The position numbers were made by a program, and so were the translations under genes. A stretch of 64,000 nt of DNA from Myxococcales bacterium UBA1203 (GTDB lineage Bacteria > Myxococcota > Myxococcia > Myxococcales > UBA5297). The stretch's first letter is position 1. Each line of letters starts with the position of its first letter. The stretch is taken from the NCBI GenBank assembly GCA_002309695.1, contig DBXV01000004.1:75773-139772 (forward strand), in the 5' to 3' direction. Below are positions 43,967-53,187 of the stretch, piece by piece. Below the pieces are notes generated by a model. That model saw nothing but the letters and a program-made list of their open reading frames with translations. It was not told where the DNA came from and did not search any database.

Positions 43967-46660
43967 CTACTTCGCGCAGCGGAATCCCGTCACTTCAGAG
44001 CCGTAATCCGGGTCTCCGGCCGCGCTCCCGCGTATGGACATTTTCGATGCCTGCATATTAAACGCGCCGCCCTTGAGAACGCGCATTCTATAGGTCTCCA
44101 TGTCCTCGTCCCATGCCAGCGTCGTCGTCCACTCCCCGACATTCCCGCTCATATCCACAAGCCCAAGCGGGCTGTCACCCGCCGGTGAATACGTGCCGAC
44201 AGCACTGGTGCCGACTATTTTATTCGATTCCAAAAGTCCGTCACAATACGTCGAACTCTCTGAATCCATATAATTCGCCTGGACGCAGTGTTCAGCCGTA
44301 TCGCCGAATGAATACAGCGTATTCAGATGCTCTCTGCCATTGTGCGTCGCGGCATATTCCCATTCTTCTTCGGAGGGCAGACGCGCGCCAATCCACTCGC
44401 AGTATTCTTTGGCGCCATCCCAGGAAACACAATTCATCGGATGGTTCATCCATTTGTCGCCGCGGCCAAAATTACATAACTGTTTCCAGTTCCCCTCTAT
44501 TTCCTCAAATGCATCAAACATCGGCGCCGAGGCAGCGCACGCCTTGGCATCAAAGCACTTCTTATAATCGGCCACGGTCACAGGCGTTTTCTGCAGTTCA
44601 AAGGCATCCATTGAAACGGGTGAAGATGTCCGGACAAATGAGCCTGCGGGAATTTGAATAAATCCATTCGTGACGCAGGATTCCGTCCCTGCATTAAAAT
44701 AATAGCCGCTGTCGCACACATTCACCTGATGATAATTCCTCAAAAACGCGCTCCAGCCGTCATTCCAGCTGCGATGAATATAGGTTTTCACATCGCGCAG
44801 TGAATAATTGCCGTCGGAGGTGCCCCAGCCTGGTATATAGGGCGGCTGATCAGGATAATAGATGCAGGGCTCCATTGTCAGCGTATAGAGGTCGCCGTAA
44901 ACGTCATCCTCGTAGATTTCGGTGTATCCCGGATAAGTCTTATAATACTGACAATTCACGCCGCGCGGGAAGAAGATGGCCATGCCGTTCGCGTCATCAT
45001 GTGAAATCCCCCAGTATTCAGGGAGCGAATGGACGCGCACGAGGTCAATCACACCGGAAGCGGCGGTTTTCAGGTTCTCCGCAGCAGATATGAGAGCGTC
45101 GCTTCCGGGCAATTCAGCGGCGCGCGCCTGCACGAGGTCTGCGAGATGTATCACATCGGCGTGTTCATTCGTATTGAATCGCTGAACGTTCTCTGCAATC
45201 TCCGCCAGGACACTGCGCGCGTCCTCATCCAGCGCAGCGGCCGCCAGCGCACTGCCGAAGGTATTGAGCGCGGTGTCCAGCGCGGGCAGCTTTGAGAGGT
45301 CATAGAGTGCCAGCAGCTTGTTGATGCGGTATGTCTCACCGTCATCCTCGTCCAGAGTCACCTCCGTATCGATATGGGCATTGACAATGAGGCGACCCAG
45401 CTCAGCCCCGCTCATGCCGCTGTTTTTGGCCAGCTCGATGAGCATTTTATCGAAATTAAAGCCCGTCCAGCCGAGCATCGTATCGGACGAGGCCACCATA
45501 TAATCCGCCCCGCGCGCGGTTTCCTTCGCCACCTCGTACATGCCCATGAGGCAGGCATTGTAGCCCACGAGGTCCAGCTTTTTGCCCGCCTGCGCCGTCA
45601 TGGCTTCCAGTGCGCCCGCAAATGCGCCGTCTGCGAATGTAATGCTCTTGTCGGTGAGGTCGATGGAAATGCCGTTGGTCTCATCCGTGGCAATCTCGCG
45701 GAACCCTTTGTTATGATTGGCTTTTTCCGTCAGCTGAAACCTATGTCCGCACTGCGTGCGCATCTTCTTCGAGTTGCCGGAGCCGCTGTCTTTCCAGCCG
45801 CCGCCGTGATCCCAGAGAATCAGCGCGTATTTTTCGGCGGGGAAATGTTTCATCGACCAGACGCCAAAGCGCATCAGCGTCTTCTCGCTGCTCATGTCCG
45901 CCTCATTGTTCATAAAGATACTCGTTCCAGTATCAATTTCATGCAGTCCGGAGCCGGTCGCCTGATAAACGTGGGTGTAGGGGTCGGGGGCAGTTTTATT
46001 GTCGTCAAAGAGGACGATGACATTGAGCTTGGAGGCATTGTCGCCCGCCTGCTTCATGCCCTCGGCGATTTCAGCGAGCTCATCTGCGGCAACGTCCCAC
46101 CCGCCGGATTCCGCATCGTAACCCACATTGTTGTCCCCATCGAGATAGACGAGAATTGTCCAGGCGGCCTGAGGCTTTTTGCATTCAGCTTGGCCGGAGG
46201 AGTCATCGCAGACATCAGGGGCATTGCAGTTCAGCTCAGAGGCGGCCAGCTCACAGCCTTTGGCGCAGCTGTGATTGCCGTCATTGTCCTGCCAGCCTTC
46301 CGCACAGGAGGTGCAGTGTTCGCCCGCATAGCCCTCATGGCAGAGACACGCGGGCACGGTGACGGAACGCACATCCCAGGCGGGATTGTTTACCCCATGC
46401 ACCCCGCAGTTGTAAACGCATACCGTCTGGTCTGCGGTGCTGCCTTCGCCCGGTATCCAGCCATCCGCGCACCCGCCGCACAATTCGCCCGCGTAGCCCG
46501 TTTCGCATTTGCATGCGCCTGTCACCGCGTCTGCGGCGCCGTGAATGCCGCACCCCTCGCGGGGCTCGTCCCCGCCGCCGCTCTTGGAACCGCCGCAGCC
46601 GACGAGCAAAGAGGCCGCGAGAAACATCGTGGATACACCCAAAATATGCGATTTGTTCAT
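43967..46660 (-). CDS. C11 peptidase lipoprotein with EGF-like repeats and C-terminal SUMF1 domain
   Basis: An 897-residue lipoprotein (lipobox LLVGC, Cys22). Residues about 30-150 are EGF-like Cys repeats (GAVTGACKCETGYAGELC, CLCHEGYAGEHCTSC). The C11 peptidase spans about 165-650, starting WTILVYLDGDNNVG, with His285 (ILWDHGGGW) and Cys370 (VGYNACLMGMYEV). A SUMF1 (formylglycine-generating-enzyme-like) domain spans about 670-897: IQIPAGSFVRT, MNCVSWDGAKEYC, ARLPSEEEWEYAATHNG, GDSPLGLVDMSGNVGEWT, GFRCAK. The two Cys used by active formylglycine enzymes are absent, so SUMF1 is probably a binding scaffold. GGAG precedes the ATG; it lies 63 bases after the next gene upstream. Confidence 0.9.
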   Translation of the reverse strand: MNKSHILGVSTMFLAASLLVGCGGSKSGGGDEPREGCGIHGAADAVTGACKCETGYAGELCGGCADGWIPGEGSTADQTVCVYNCGVHGVNNPAWDVRSVTVPACLCHEGYAGEHCTSCAEGWQDNDGNHSCAKGCELAASELNCNAPDVCDDSSGQAECKKPQAAWTILVYLDGDNNVGYDAESGGWDVAADELAEIAEGMKQAGDNASKLNVIVLFDDNKTAPDPYTHVYQATGSGLHEIDTGTSIFMNNEADMSSEKTLMRFGVWSMKHFPAEKYALILWDHGGGWKDSGSGNSKKMRTQCGHRFQLTEKANHNKGFREIATDETNGISIDLTDKSITFADGAFAGALEAMTAQAGKKLDLVGYNACLMGMYEVAKETARGADYMVASSDTMLGWTGFNFDKMLIELAKNSGMSGAELGRLIVNAHIDTEVTLDEDDGETYRINKLLALYDLSKLPALDTALNTFGSALAAAALDEDARSVLAEIAENVQRFNTNEHADVIHLADLVQARAAELPGSDALISAAENLKTAASGVIDLVRVHSLPEYWGISHDDANGMAIFFPRGVNCQYYKTYPGYTEIYEDDVYGDLYTLTMEPCIYYPDQPPYIPGWGTSDGNYSLRDVKTYIHRSWNDGWSAFLRNYHQVNVCDSGYYFNAGTESCVTNGFIQIPAGSFVRTSSPVSMDAFELQKTPVTVADYKKCFDAKACAASAPMFDAFEEIEGNWKQLCNFGRGDKWMNHPMNCVSWDGAKEYCEWIGARLPSEEEWEYAATHNGREHLNTLYSFGDTAEHCVQANYMDSESSTYCDGLLESNKIVGTSAVGTYSPAGDSPLGLVDMSGNVGEWTTTLAWDEDMETYRMRVLKGGAFNMQASKMSIRGSAAGDPDYGSEVTGFRCAK

Positions 46661-46723
46661 GACATGGACTCCATCGGCTGTATTTCTTTATTCCCCACAA
46701 ATACTAAACGGGCCAAAATTCCC

Positions 46724-47575
46724 CTACTTCGCGCACCGAAATCCAAAGTCATTGTACCTGCTCTCGGTTTCGGTGGCGCTGGTGCTCCTATTGACGATCA
46801 GGTAAAACTCAATAGTGCCTTTCCAAGAACCGCCCTTTACGACGTAACCATTCCAGGTACTGAATAGAGAACCTTTCGCTCTATATGTATATGGCGTAGT
46901 CGTCCACTCCCAGACATTCCCGATCATATCAACAAGACCGAGAGGGCTGTCCCCGGCAGGCGAATAACTTCCAACAGCGCTTGTTGAGTGATTATCACTA
47001 TAATCTTTAGCATAATCATAATTCGCCCTTGAAGCGTCAGGCTCACTGTCTCCCCAGGGATACTTCGTATTCAGATGCTCAGTGCCATTATGCGTCGCCG
47101 CATATTCCCATTCCTCCTTGGAGGGCAGCCGTCCGCCAATCCACTCGCAGTATTCTTTGGCGCCATTCCAGGAAATACAATTCATCGGGTGATTCAGCCA
47201 ATCATTTCCTCGATTATAATTGCATTTTGAAAAATCGGGTTTATCAGCATATTTTTTATAATGCTTTGACCGACACCCCCCGGCATCGACGCATTTCTGA
47301 AATTCAGCCACCGTCACCGGCGTTTTCTTCAATGCAAACGCTTCCAATGTGTATGTGACAGTGTCATCCTCCCGATGCCCTTCGTAACTCCACCATACAA
47401 ACGACCCGGCGGGAATGCGGATATATTCACCATTATTATCATTATTTTGGACAGAATTTGCGGAGGGAACGTCCTTATTGATTTTTTGCTGCGTCACATT
47501 GGCACCGCCGCAGCCGACGAACAAAGAGGCCGCGAGAAACATCGCGGATACGCCCAAAATACGCGATTTATTCAT
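46724..47575 (-). CDS. SUMF1-domain lipoprotein
   Basis: A 283-residue lipoprotein (Cys22) that is essentially a SUMF1 domain on a short linker: YIRIPAGSFVWWS, ALKKTPVTVAEFQKCVDAGGC, MNCISWNGAKEYCEWIGGRL, GDSPLGLVDMIGNVWEWTTT, VKGGSWKG, FGFRCAK. The signal peptide MNKSRILGVSAMFLAASL and the bases around it are almost identical to those of the gene downstream at 43967, showing recent duplication of the 5' part. GGGAG lies before the ATG at 47575. Only 24 bases separate it from the Bro-N gene upstream, so the two are probably co-transcribed. Confidence 0.88.
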   Translation of the reverse strand: MNKSRILGVSAMFLAASLFVGCGGANVTQQKINKDVPSANSVQNNDNNGEYIRIPAGSFVWWSYEGHREDDTVTYTLEAFALKKTPVTVAEFQKCVDAGGCRSKHYKKYADKPDFSKCNYNRGNDWLNHPMNCISWNGAKEYCEWIGGRLPSKEEWEYAATHNGTEHLNTKYPWGDSEPDASRANYDYAKDYSDNHSTSAVGSYSPAGDSPLGLVDMIGNVWEWTTTPYTYRAKGSLFSTWNGYVVKGGSWKGTIEFYLIVNRSTSATETESRYNDFGFRCAK

Positions 47576-47599
47576 GGTGTGGACTCCCATAAGTATTAC

Positions 47600-48487
47600 T
47601 TACTCCTCATTACTTCCGTCTTCTTCTTTTTCTAAGGGGAATGTCCTCTCTCGTTTTTTTTCTTCTATTATTTGTCCTTCCAAAAACATTCTCGCATTCA
47701 GCGGACTGACGACGCTTCTGCCTGTTTTTGACTCAAGTTCCTGTCGAGCAACTGCCGCAACATTTCCACCCTCGTGTGCACATTCGGCATTTTCTTCCAG
47801 AGTCTGTGGATTTTTTGCCTTTGTAATGCTTGTTGCAGAAAGTTCGGCCAGCATATTCAAAATCAGTTCTTCATTCGTCATATTGTCGCGCAGATTTTCT
47901 TTTTTCAGACCTTTGAACTTTCTGTATTCTTTTGCCGTTTTGCCTGCCCATGCCTGATAGATAATATCTGTCAGAGACGCATACTGAACGCCTTCACTCA
48001 CATTGTGCATTTTCCATTGATCGGTGAGATCTTTACGGATTTCAATGGACTTCAGACGCTGATTTATCCAGTTGTCCGAATAGCCAAGTCGTTTGTAATC
48101 CTGTAAAGCCTGTTGAATCGAAAGCTCCGGATTCTGAATCTGCTCAAGCCGCTCTGCCCCCACCTGCGCCAGCCATTGCTTAAAAGGCTCTGCTTTTTTT
48201 GACGAAATAGATTGAATAATACGAAAAATTCCCCGCGCATTGGCAAAATTCGTTTTTTGCCTGCCGCCCGGCGTTTGAACAGGGATGGGGGTGACAAGTT
48301 GTCCCCACACTTCGGAAAGTTCGGGGTCACGCCTGCGCATTTTTTTGATGTAATCTGTGACGTTTTCTGAATCCGTCAGAATCTGGATAGCATCATTGAC
48401 AGAAAAATACCATTCTTCTTTTTCATCGTCCCAGACAGAGCGCACGAGGCGGTCTCCAAAAAGTTTTATAGCGTTTGTTTTTGTCAT
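47600..48487 (-). CDS. Bro-N domain, DinD-like protein
   Basis: A 295-residue cytoplasmic protein. The N-terminal 110 residues are a Bro-N domain (IKLFGDRLVRSVWDDEKEEW, YFSVNDAIQILTDSENVTDYIKKM), followed by FANARGIFRIIQSISSKKAEPFKQWLA and a long helical region (LGYSDNWINQRLKSIEIRK, SLTDIIYQAWAGKTAKEYR, ENLRDNMTNEELILNMLAEL) as in DinD, the SOS-induced E. coli protein that antagonises RecA filaments. Its length fits DinD (about 275). It is the only cytosolic member of the array. A perfect 16-base palindrome sits 60 bases upstream of its ATG, probably an operator. Confidence 0.85.
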   Translation of the reverse strand: MTKTNAIKLFGDRLVRSVWDDEKEEWYFSVNDAIQILTDSENVTDYIKKMRRRDPELSEVWGQLVTPIPVQTPGGRQKTNFANARGIFRIIQSISSKKAEPFKQWLAQVGAERLEQIQNPELSIQQALQDYKRLGYSDNWINQRLKSIEIRKDLTDQWKMHNVSEGVQYASLTDIIYQAWAGKTAKEYRKFKGLKKENLRDNMTNEELILNMLAELSATSITKAKNPQTLEENAECAHEGGNVAAVARQELESKTGRSVVSPLNARMFLEGQIIEEKKRERTFPLEKEEDGSNEE

Positions 48488-48546
48488 TTTTTGTTTTCTC
48501 TCTCAATCTTTTTCATGCGTCTGGCTTCATAAACCCCAAGTACATT

Positions 48547-48562
48547 TGTCAGACGTCTGACA
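48547..48562. promoter_or_regulatory. Perfect 16-base palindrome, candidate operator
   Basis: TGTCAGACGTCTGACA is its own reverse complement. It lies 60-75 bases upstream of the Bro-N/DinD-like start. It has no T-tract, so it is not a terminator. A TTGGCA just before it and a TATGAA after it could place it within a promoter. Confidence 0.55.
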
Positions 48563-48602
48563 GAAATTTGCCAAAAATTGTTTTTTTCCCTAATACCTGA
48601 AC

Positions 48603-48645
48603 GGAAAAAAGGAGGGGGACAACTTGTCCCCCCCCCTTTTTTTCG
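48603..48645 (-). terminator. Terminator of the SUMF1 gene at 48672
   Basis: Hairpin GGGGGACAA / TTGTCCCCC flanked by A-run and T-run, so it can act on both strands. It lies after the stop of the minus-strand gene at 48672 and isolates the Bro-N unit from it. Confidence 0.8.
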
Positions 48646-48671
48646 GTGAGAGGGACTTGGTGTACAGCCTC

Positions 48672-49787
48672 CTACTTCGCGCACCGGAATCCATAGAAGC
48701 TATTCTGCTCCGAGGGATAATCCTCCCTGCGGGCGGAGATATCCAGGCTTTCCTCATCGCCGATGAGCCAGGAGCCGCCCTTCAGAACATACTGCCACAA
48801 ATCGTACTTGTCCTGGACGGTGCTTGACGTCCACTCCCAGACATTGCCCGCCATATCCACAAGCCCAAGCGGGCTGTCGCCTTTGGGAGAATACGTGCCC
48901 ACCGCAGATGTCCCGGCCATATAAGAGACCTCATTCGTGCCGCTGCAATACTTATTCGAGCCCGCGCCGGAATAATTTGCCGTCAGGCAATGCAGCGGCG
49001 CGCTGTCTCCCCAGGGATACCGCATATATGAATGTCCGGATCCATCATGCGTCGCCGCGTATTCCCACTCTTCTTCCGTGGGCAGGCGCCCGCCAATCCA
49101 TGTGCAGTATTGTTCCGCACCAGTCCAATTTACACAATTCATCGGGTGGTTCAGATATTCATCGCCTCGGCCATAATTGCACGATGTTTCGCCCGACGAG
49201 CGGGTGTTAAAGTTGTCCGTCGTGCAGGCCCGGGCATCAACACATTTCTTGAATTGTTCAACGGTCACAGGCGCTTTGCCCAGCATAAAGGGCTTCGTGG
49301 TGACGCTGCCCGACGGATACTCTGCTGTCTCGTGGGTTATTTTCCAGTCACCGCCGGGAATACATGCAAATTCATAATCACCGGCGCCCGCGCCCGGATC
49401 AACCTGGATACACCCCATGTCTTCCGGTTTATACCCGCACGGGCAGTCGTCCCAGCAAACGTGACCTGAGCATCGACCGTATTTGCAGTCACCGTCGGAG
49501 CGGCACTGCATGGCGCACTCGCGGTTTTCATGCCCGCCCCAGAGCTCTGTCTGCCAGGGGCGAGCCCTCTCACTGTCCATCCATCCGCAAAAGTCATCCT
49601 CGCTGTCGCACCAGCCGGAGTCTTTGCAGACCTTGTACATGTCGTCATCGAAGGATGCGATCCAGAAGCGCGGATAGGGCGTTCCGTCTGCCTTCGTGCC
49701 CGCAGGGATTTCAGTCCAACTCATTTCATATTTTTCCCCGCAGCCCATGACGAAGACAAAGCAGGCGGCCATCGCGGCCAGCCTCAT
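48672..49787 (-). CDS. Cys-rich SUMF1-domain lipoprotein
   Basis: A 371-residue lipoprotein (lipobox FVMGC, Cys16). A Cys-rich module with about 12 Cys (residues 45-125: CKDSGWCDSEDDFCG, CAMQCRSDGDCKYGRC, CPCGYKPEDMGC) precedes a SUMF1 domain from about 132: CIPGGDWKI, MNCVNWTGAEQYC, GGRLPTEEEWEYAATHDG, GDSPLGLVDMAGNVWEWTS, YVLKGGSWL, FYGFRCAK. The start is at 49787, where GAGGGGG lies nine bases upstream; the longer frame runs through intergenic repeats and is rejected. The formylglycine enzyme's Cys pair is missing. Confidence 0.87.
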   Translation of the reverse strand: MRLAAMAACFVFVMGCGEKYEMSWTEIPAGTKADGTPYPRFWIASFDDDMYKVCKDSGWCDSEDDFCGWMDSERARPWQTELWGGHENRECAMQCRSDGDCKYGRCSGHVCWDDCPCGYKPEDMGCIQVDPGAGAGDYEFACIPGGDWKITHETAEYPSGSVTTKPFMLGKAPVTVEQFKKCVDARACTTDNFNTRSSGETSCNYGRGDEYLNHPMNCVNWTGAEQYCTWIGGRLPTEEEWEYAATHDGSGHSYMRYPWGDSAPLHCLTANYSGAGSNKYCSGTNEVSYMAGTSAVGTYSPKGDSPLGLVDMAGNVWEWTSSTVQDKYDLWQYVLKGGSWLIGDEESLDISARREDYPSEQNSFYGFRCAK

Positions 49788-49810
49788 CACATGAATCCCC
49801 CTCGAAAATA

Positions 49811-49938
49811 CCCTCTCAGTCATCGCCTTCGGCGCTGACAGCTCCCCCAAAGGGGGAGCCAGGATATTACGAGAAAATATCGAATAATTAACTTGCCTCC
49901 CCCACTGGGGGAGGTGGCCCCGAAGGGGCCGGAGAGGG
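49811..49938. repeat. Dispersed double-hairpin repeats, copy 2 plus a second type
   Basis: Bases 49811-49860 are an inverted copy of the repeat at 43835 and 53471: on the minus strand GGCTCCCCC ttt GGGGGAGC, TGTCAGCGCC, GAAGGCGATGACTGAGAGGG. Bases 49894-49938 are a second type: CCTCCCCCACTGGGGGAGG, TGGCCCCGAAGGGGCCGG, AGAGGG. Together they fill most of the gap between the SUMF1 lipoprotein and the caspase-like gene. Confidence 0.75.
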
Positions 49939-49983
49939 CTGAAAAGGCGCTGCATAAGGCCAACAAATAAATTTTTTTTCATC

Positions 49984-51423
49984 TTAAAATCTCCCCGAAA
50001 AAGTGAATGCCATGCCGCCCCGCGTGGGGGAAATCGAAAATGCCGTTTTCTGACTGGCCGCATCGCCGGAATTTGTCGATTTGGAAGTGGCCATTAAGAC
50101 AATTCCCGTCACCAAAGCCGCAGCCCCAACGCCGCCCACGATGCCGCCGGTGATTGCATAGGACGTGGGCTTGCCCTGGCATTCACCCGACAGGCTGTCG
50201 CAGACCTCGGCCCTCATCCCATACAGGCCCAAAAACACCGCGCCCGTCACCAGCCCCGCGCCGCCCACAGCCGCGAGGGCAATTCCCGCTTTTTTCCGCC
50301 CCGGCATGGAAGAACTTTCATCTTCATTCTGCGCATTTTGTCTGAACGCCGCCGATTCATCCGCGCCCGCAGCTGCATTTGTATTTATATTTGTATTCGT
50401 ATTTTGATTTACGTTCGCCTCGGCCGCAGACGACTGAACGACAGGCTGAGGCTCCATTCTGGGATCCCCCGTCTGGGCAATGCGCCCCCGGCCCAGCACC
50501 ATGCCGTCAATATCCGGCCCATTTTCGCTGACATGGGCGGCCAGGAGCATCTGCCTGTCCGCGCCAATCAGCTCCGGCGTCTGGCGCCGGCCCTTTTCCA
50601 GAACGAGCAGCACATCATTGGCATAATTGACCGCCTCCTCTGCCGTCACATTGCCGTCGCGGTTCTCGTCGCCCCATCCGCGAATGGCCCCCAGCACCAG
50701 ATAGCTGAACGCGGGCCGATGTGCCCCCGGAAGCGGCCCGGCAAACTGATCGCTCGTGCCCGCTGTCAGGCGAATTGTTTTTTTGTTTGTCTCAAGCTGA
50801 GAGGTGCGCACCAGCGCCTGAAGGCCCGGCGCCAGCGGCCTGCCGTCGGAGGACTGTCCGCTGAAACACGAATCGACAATCATAATAACCCGCGCCGCCT
50901 GCGAATTGCTCAGAATCGATTCGACCTCCGACTGCGCAATGCTGCGGGTGTCGAGGCTCTTGGCCGTACCCTGGGCGTCCACGCCCACCAAAAGCCCCTC
51001 CTCGCCGTTCGCCGAAGCGACGCCGTGGCCGATAAAGACAAACCAGATGGTGCTGCCCGGCTTGGCCAGAGCCGCAACGCGCTTTGCCTCGTCGCGAATG
51101 CCCTCGGCGGTGGCCTCGGCGTCGCGGAGAAATCCCACACTGCTGCGGGGAATTCCCCGAAACTGACGGAAATAGGCCCACCAGTCGGCGGCATTTTTGT
51201 CCGCGCCCTCGACGGGAGAGACAAAAGCATATTTGCTGACACCGACAACCAATGCAGCATCCCCCGCGCCCGCCTGTGCCAATTCAGACGACGAAGCGGC
51301 CGGCGCGGAAGACAAATCCGGCCAGACCACGGGCGCGCTTTCGGCGGCCAGAGCATCCGCGCCCGAGAGCAGCAGAATTGAACAAAGGGAAAGCAGCAAT
51401 CCTTTGAATTTATTTGCTTTCAT
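49984..51423 (-). CDS. Exported caspase-like (C14) protein with membrane-associated C-terminus
   Basis: A 479-residue protein. A Sec signal peptide (about 1-27, LLLSGADALAAES) is followed by a caspase/metacaspase p20-like domain (about 45-270) with the dyad His133 (WFVFIGHGVAS) and Cys186 (MIVDSCFSGQ). It lacks a lipobox. After an Asn/Thr/Gln-rich linker come two hydrophobic Gly/Ala helices (GIALAAVGGAGLVTGAVFL and ITGGIVGGVGAAALVTGIVL) and a terminal strand GGMAFTFSGRF ending in Phe, a common end of myxobacterial envelope proteins. The exported caspase is odd, since defence caspases are cytosolic. It is a paralog of the caspase-SUMF1 protein next upstream. Confidence 0.87.
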   Translation of the reverse strand: MKANKFKGLLLSLCSILLLSGADALAAESAPVVWPDLSSAPAASSSELAQAGAGDAALVVGVSKYAFVSPVEGADKNAADWWAYFRQFRGIPRSSVGFLRDAEATAEGIRDEAKRVAALAKPGSTIWFVFIGHGVASANGEEGLLVGVDAQGTAKSLDTRSIAQSEVESILSNSQAARVIMIVDSCFSGQSSDGRPLAPGLQALVRTSQLETNKKTIRLTAGTSDQFAGPLPGAHRPAFSYLVLGAIRGWGDENRDGNVTAEEAVNYANDVLLVLEKGRRQTPELIGADRQMLLAAHVSENGPDIDGMVLGRGRIAQTGDPRMEPQPVVQSSAAEANVNQNTNTNINTNAAAGADESAAFRQNAQNEDESSSMPGRKKAGIALAAVGGAGLVTGAVFLGLYGMRAEVCDSLSGECQGKPTSYAITGGIVGGVGAAALVTGIVLMATSKSTNSGDAASQKTAFSISPTRGGMAFTFSGRF

Positions 51424-51515
51424 TGTGTGCCGAGATTCCTTTCCAGACATTTTTCTTTCTCTCATTTTTGAGGGCAAGGCTGGAGACTGGATTCAACAAT
51501 GAGTCAAAAATACGG

Positions 51516-53180
51516 CTACTTCGCACAGCGAAAACCGATAAACCCGTTCCTGTTTGTGGGGGGAGTAGCGTAGCCATTATACGTGACGCGCAGGTAATCC
51601 ACATCGCCGGCCCAGGAACCGCCCTTGACTGTGCAGTATGAATTACCCTTTTCAGCTTTCAGCTCACTCGTCCACTCCCAGACATTTCCGCTCATATCCA
51701 CAAGCCCAAGCGGGCTGTCTCCGGCAGGTGAATACTTTCCAACAGCACTTGTTGAACCGCTGGCCGTACTTTGACCATAATTCGCCTTTGATGCGTCAGG
51801 CGCGCTGTCTCCCCAGGGGTACGCCGCATTCAAATGCGTTTTTCCATTATGTGTCGCCGCATATTCCCATTCTTCTTCCGTCAGCATGCGTCCGCCAATC
51901 CATTCGCAATAATCCTTAGCGCCATACCAGTCCACGCAATTCATTGGATGATTATTCCACACGGCGCCCCGGTTGTAATTGCACTGGCGGCCATCATATG
52001 GTTTGTCAGGATCATGTATATCAAAGTTTTTATTGCTGCACTTCCCCGCCGCGACACATTTCTGAAATTCAGCCACCGTCACCGGCGTTTTTTTCAATGC
52101 AAAAGCGTTTGCTGACAATTTAATTCCCTTATAATACCGTGCTGTATCGTGGCTCAGCACAAACGTTCCGGCGGGAATTTGGATATATTCACCATTACTA
52201 TTTTGAGCAGAATTATTTTGAACAGGTTTCGCGGGGGGAGCGTCCTTTTTGATTTTCTGCCGCACCATAGCGTCGATGTCCGGCCCCTCTTCGCTGACAT
52301 TGGCGGCCAGAATCGCCTGCTTATTGGAGGCAGTCAGCTCCGGCGTCTGGCTCCGCCCGCGCACCAGACTGACAAACACGCCCCGGACGTAATCCATCGC
52401 CTCTTCGGCGGTAACATTTTTATCATGATTCTCGTCGCCCCACCCGCGCAGAGCGCCCAGAAGCAGATAACTGAATGCCGGACGATGCGCGCCCGGAAGC
52501 GGCCCGGCGAATTGATCGCTTTTCGCGGCAGTCATCAGAATTGTTTTATTTTTCGCTTTCAGCTGCGTCGGACGCACCAAAGCCTGAAGCCCCGGCGCCA
52601 GCGGCTTCCCCTCGCTCGTGCGGCCGCTGAAACACGCATCGACAATCATCACCACCCGCGACGCCTGGGATTTATTGAAAATGGCCTCGATGTCCGTCTG
52701 CCGGACGCTCCGCGAATCCAGCCCGTCGGCACTCGCCTGCGCGTCAACACCGACCAGGAGTCCCGTCTCGCCGTCGGACGAAGCCGCGCCGTGGCCGACA
52801 AATACAAACCAAATGGTACTGCCCGGCTTGGCCAGTTTCGCGATTCGAGTCGCTTCACGGCGAATGACATTGTCCGTCGCCTCTTTGTCCGTCAGAAAAC
52901 CGATATTCTGCCGGGCAATGTTTTTCGACTGGCGCAGATATTCCCGCCAGTCGTCGGCATTGCTGACGGCGCCCTCGACTTTATCGAGAAAAATGTAATC
53001 GCTGATGCCAATGACCAGCGCGGCGTCGGCCGAACTGCCCTTCTCAGACTTGGGATCGGACGACAAATCCGGCCAGGCGATGGGCGCGCTTTCGGCGGCC
53101 AGAACATCCGCGCCCGAGAGCAGCAGAATTGAACAAATGAAAAGCAAAAGGATTGCAGCGTCTGTTTGTTTTTTGGGCAT
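51516..53180 (-). CDS. Exported caspase-like protein fused to a SUMF1 domain
   Basis: A 554-residue protein. After a signal peptide nearly identical to that of the paralog (LLLSGADVLAAES), a caspase-like domain spans about 40-275 with His130 (WFVFVGHGAAS) and Cys183 (MIVDACFSGR). A short Asn/Gln linker follows, then a SUMF1 domain (about 330-554: YIQIPAGTFVLSHD, MNCVDWYGAKDYC, GGRMLTEEEWEYAATHNG, GDSPLGLVDMSGNVWEWTS, VKGGSWAG, GFIGFRCAK). A peptidase-recognition protein is inferred. The small ORF upstream stops seven bases before this ATG and contains its GAGGAG site, implying coupling. Confidence 0.9.
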   Translation of the reverse strand: MPKKQTDAAILLLFICSILLLSGADVLAAESAPIAWPDLSSDPKSEKGSSADAALVIGISDYIFLDKVEGAVSNADDWREYLRQSKNIARQNIGFLTDKEATDNVIRREATRIAKLAKPGSTIWFVFVGHGAASSDGETGLLVGVDAQASADGLDSRSVRQTDIEAIFNKSQASRVVMIVDACFSGRTSEGKPLAPGLQALVRPTQLKAKNKTILMTAAKSDQFAGPLPGAHRPAFSYLLLGALRGWGDENHDKNVTAEEAMDYVRGVFVSLVRGRSQTPELTASNKQAILAANVSEEGPDIDAMVRQKIKKDAPPAKPVQNNSAQNSNGEYIQIPAGTFVLSHDTARYYKGIKLSANAFALKKTPVTVAEFQKCVAAGKCSNKNFDIHDPDKPYDGRQCNYNRGAVWNNHPMNCVDWYGAKDYCEWIGGRMLTEEEWEYAATHNGKTHLNAAYPWGDSAPDASKANYGQSTASGSTSAVGKYSPAGDSPLGLVDMSGNVWEWTSELKAEKGNSYCTVKGGSWAGDVDYLRVTYNGYATPPTNRNGFIGFRCAK

Positions 53181-53187
53181 TGTCTCT

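Noticed and set aside
43967..53180. Diversity-generating retroelement
   Set aside because: SUMF1 ends look variable, but no reverse transcriptase, template repeat or adenine-limited variation is visible.
49984..53180. Classical abortive-infection caspase system
   Set aside because: Both caspases have Sec signal peptides and no cytosolic sensor, nucleotidyl cyclase or gasdermin-like gene is nearby.
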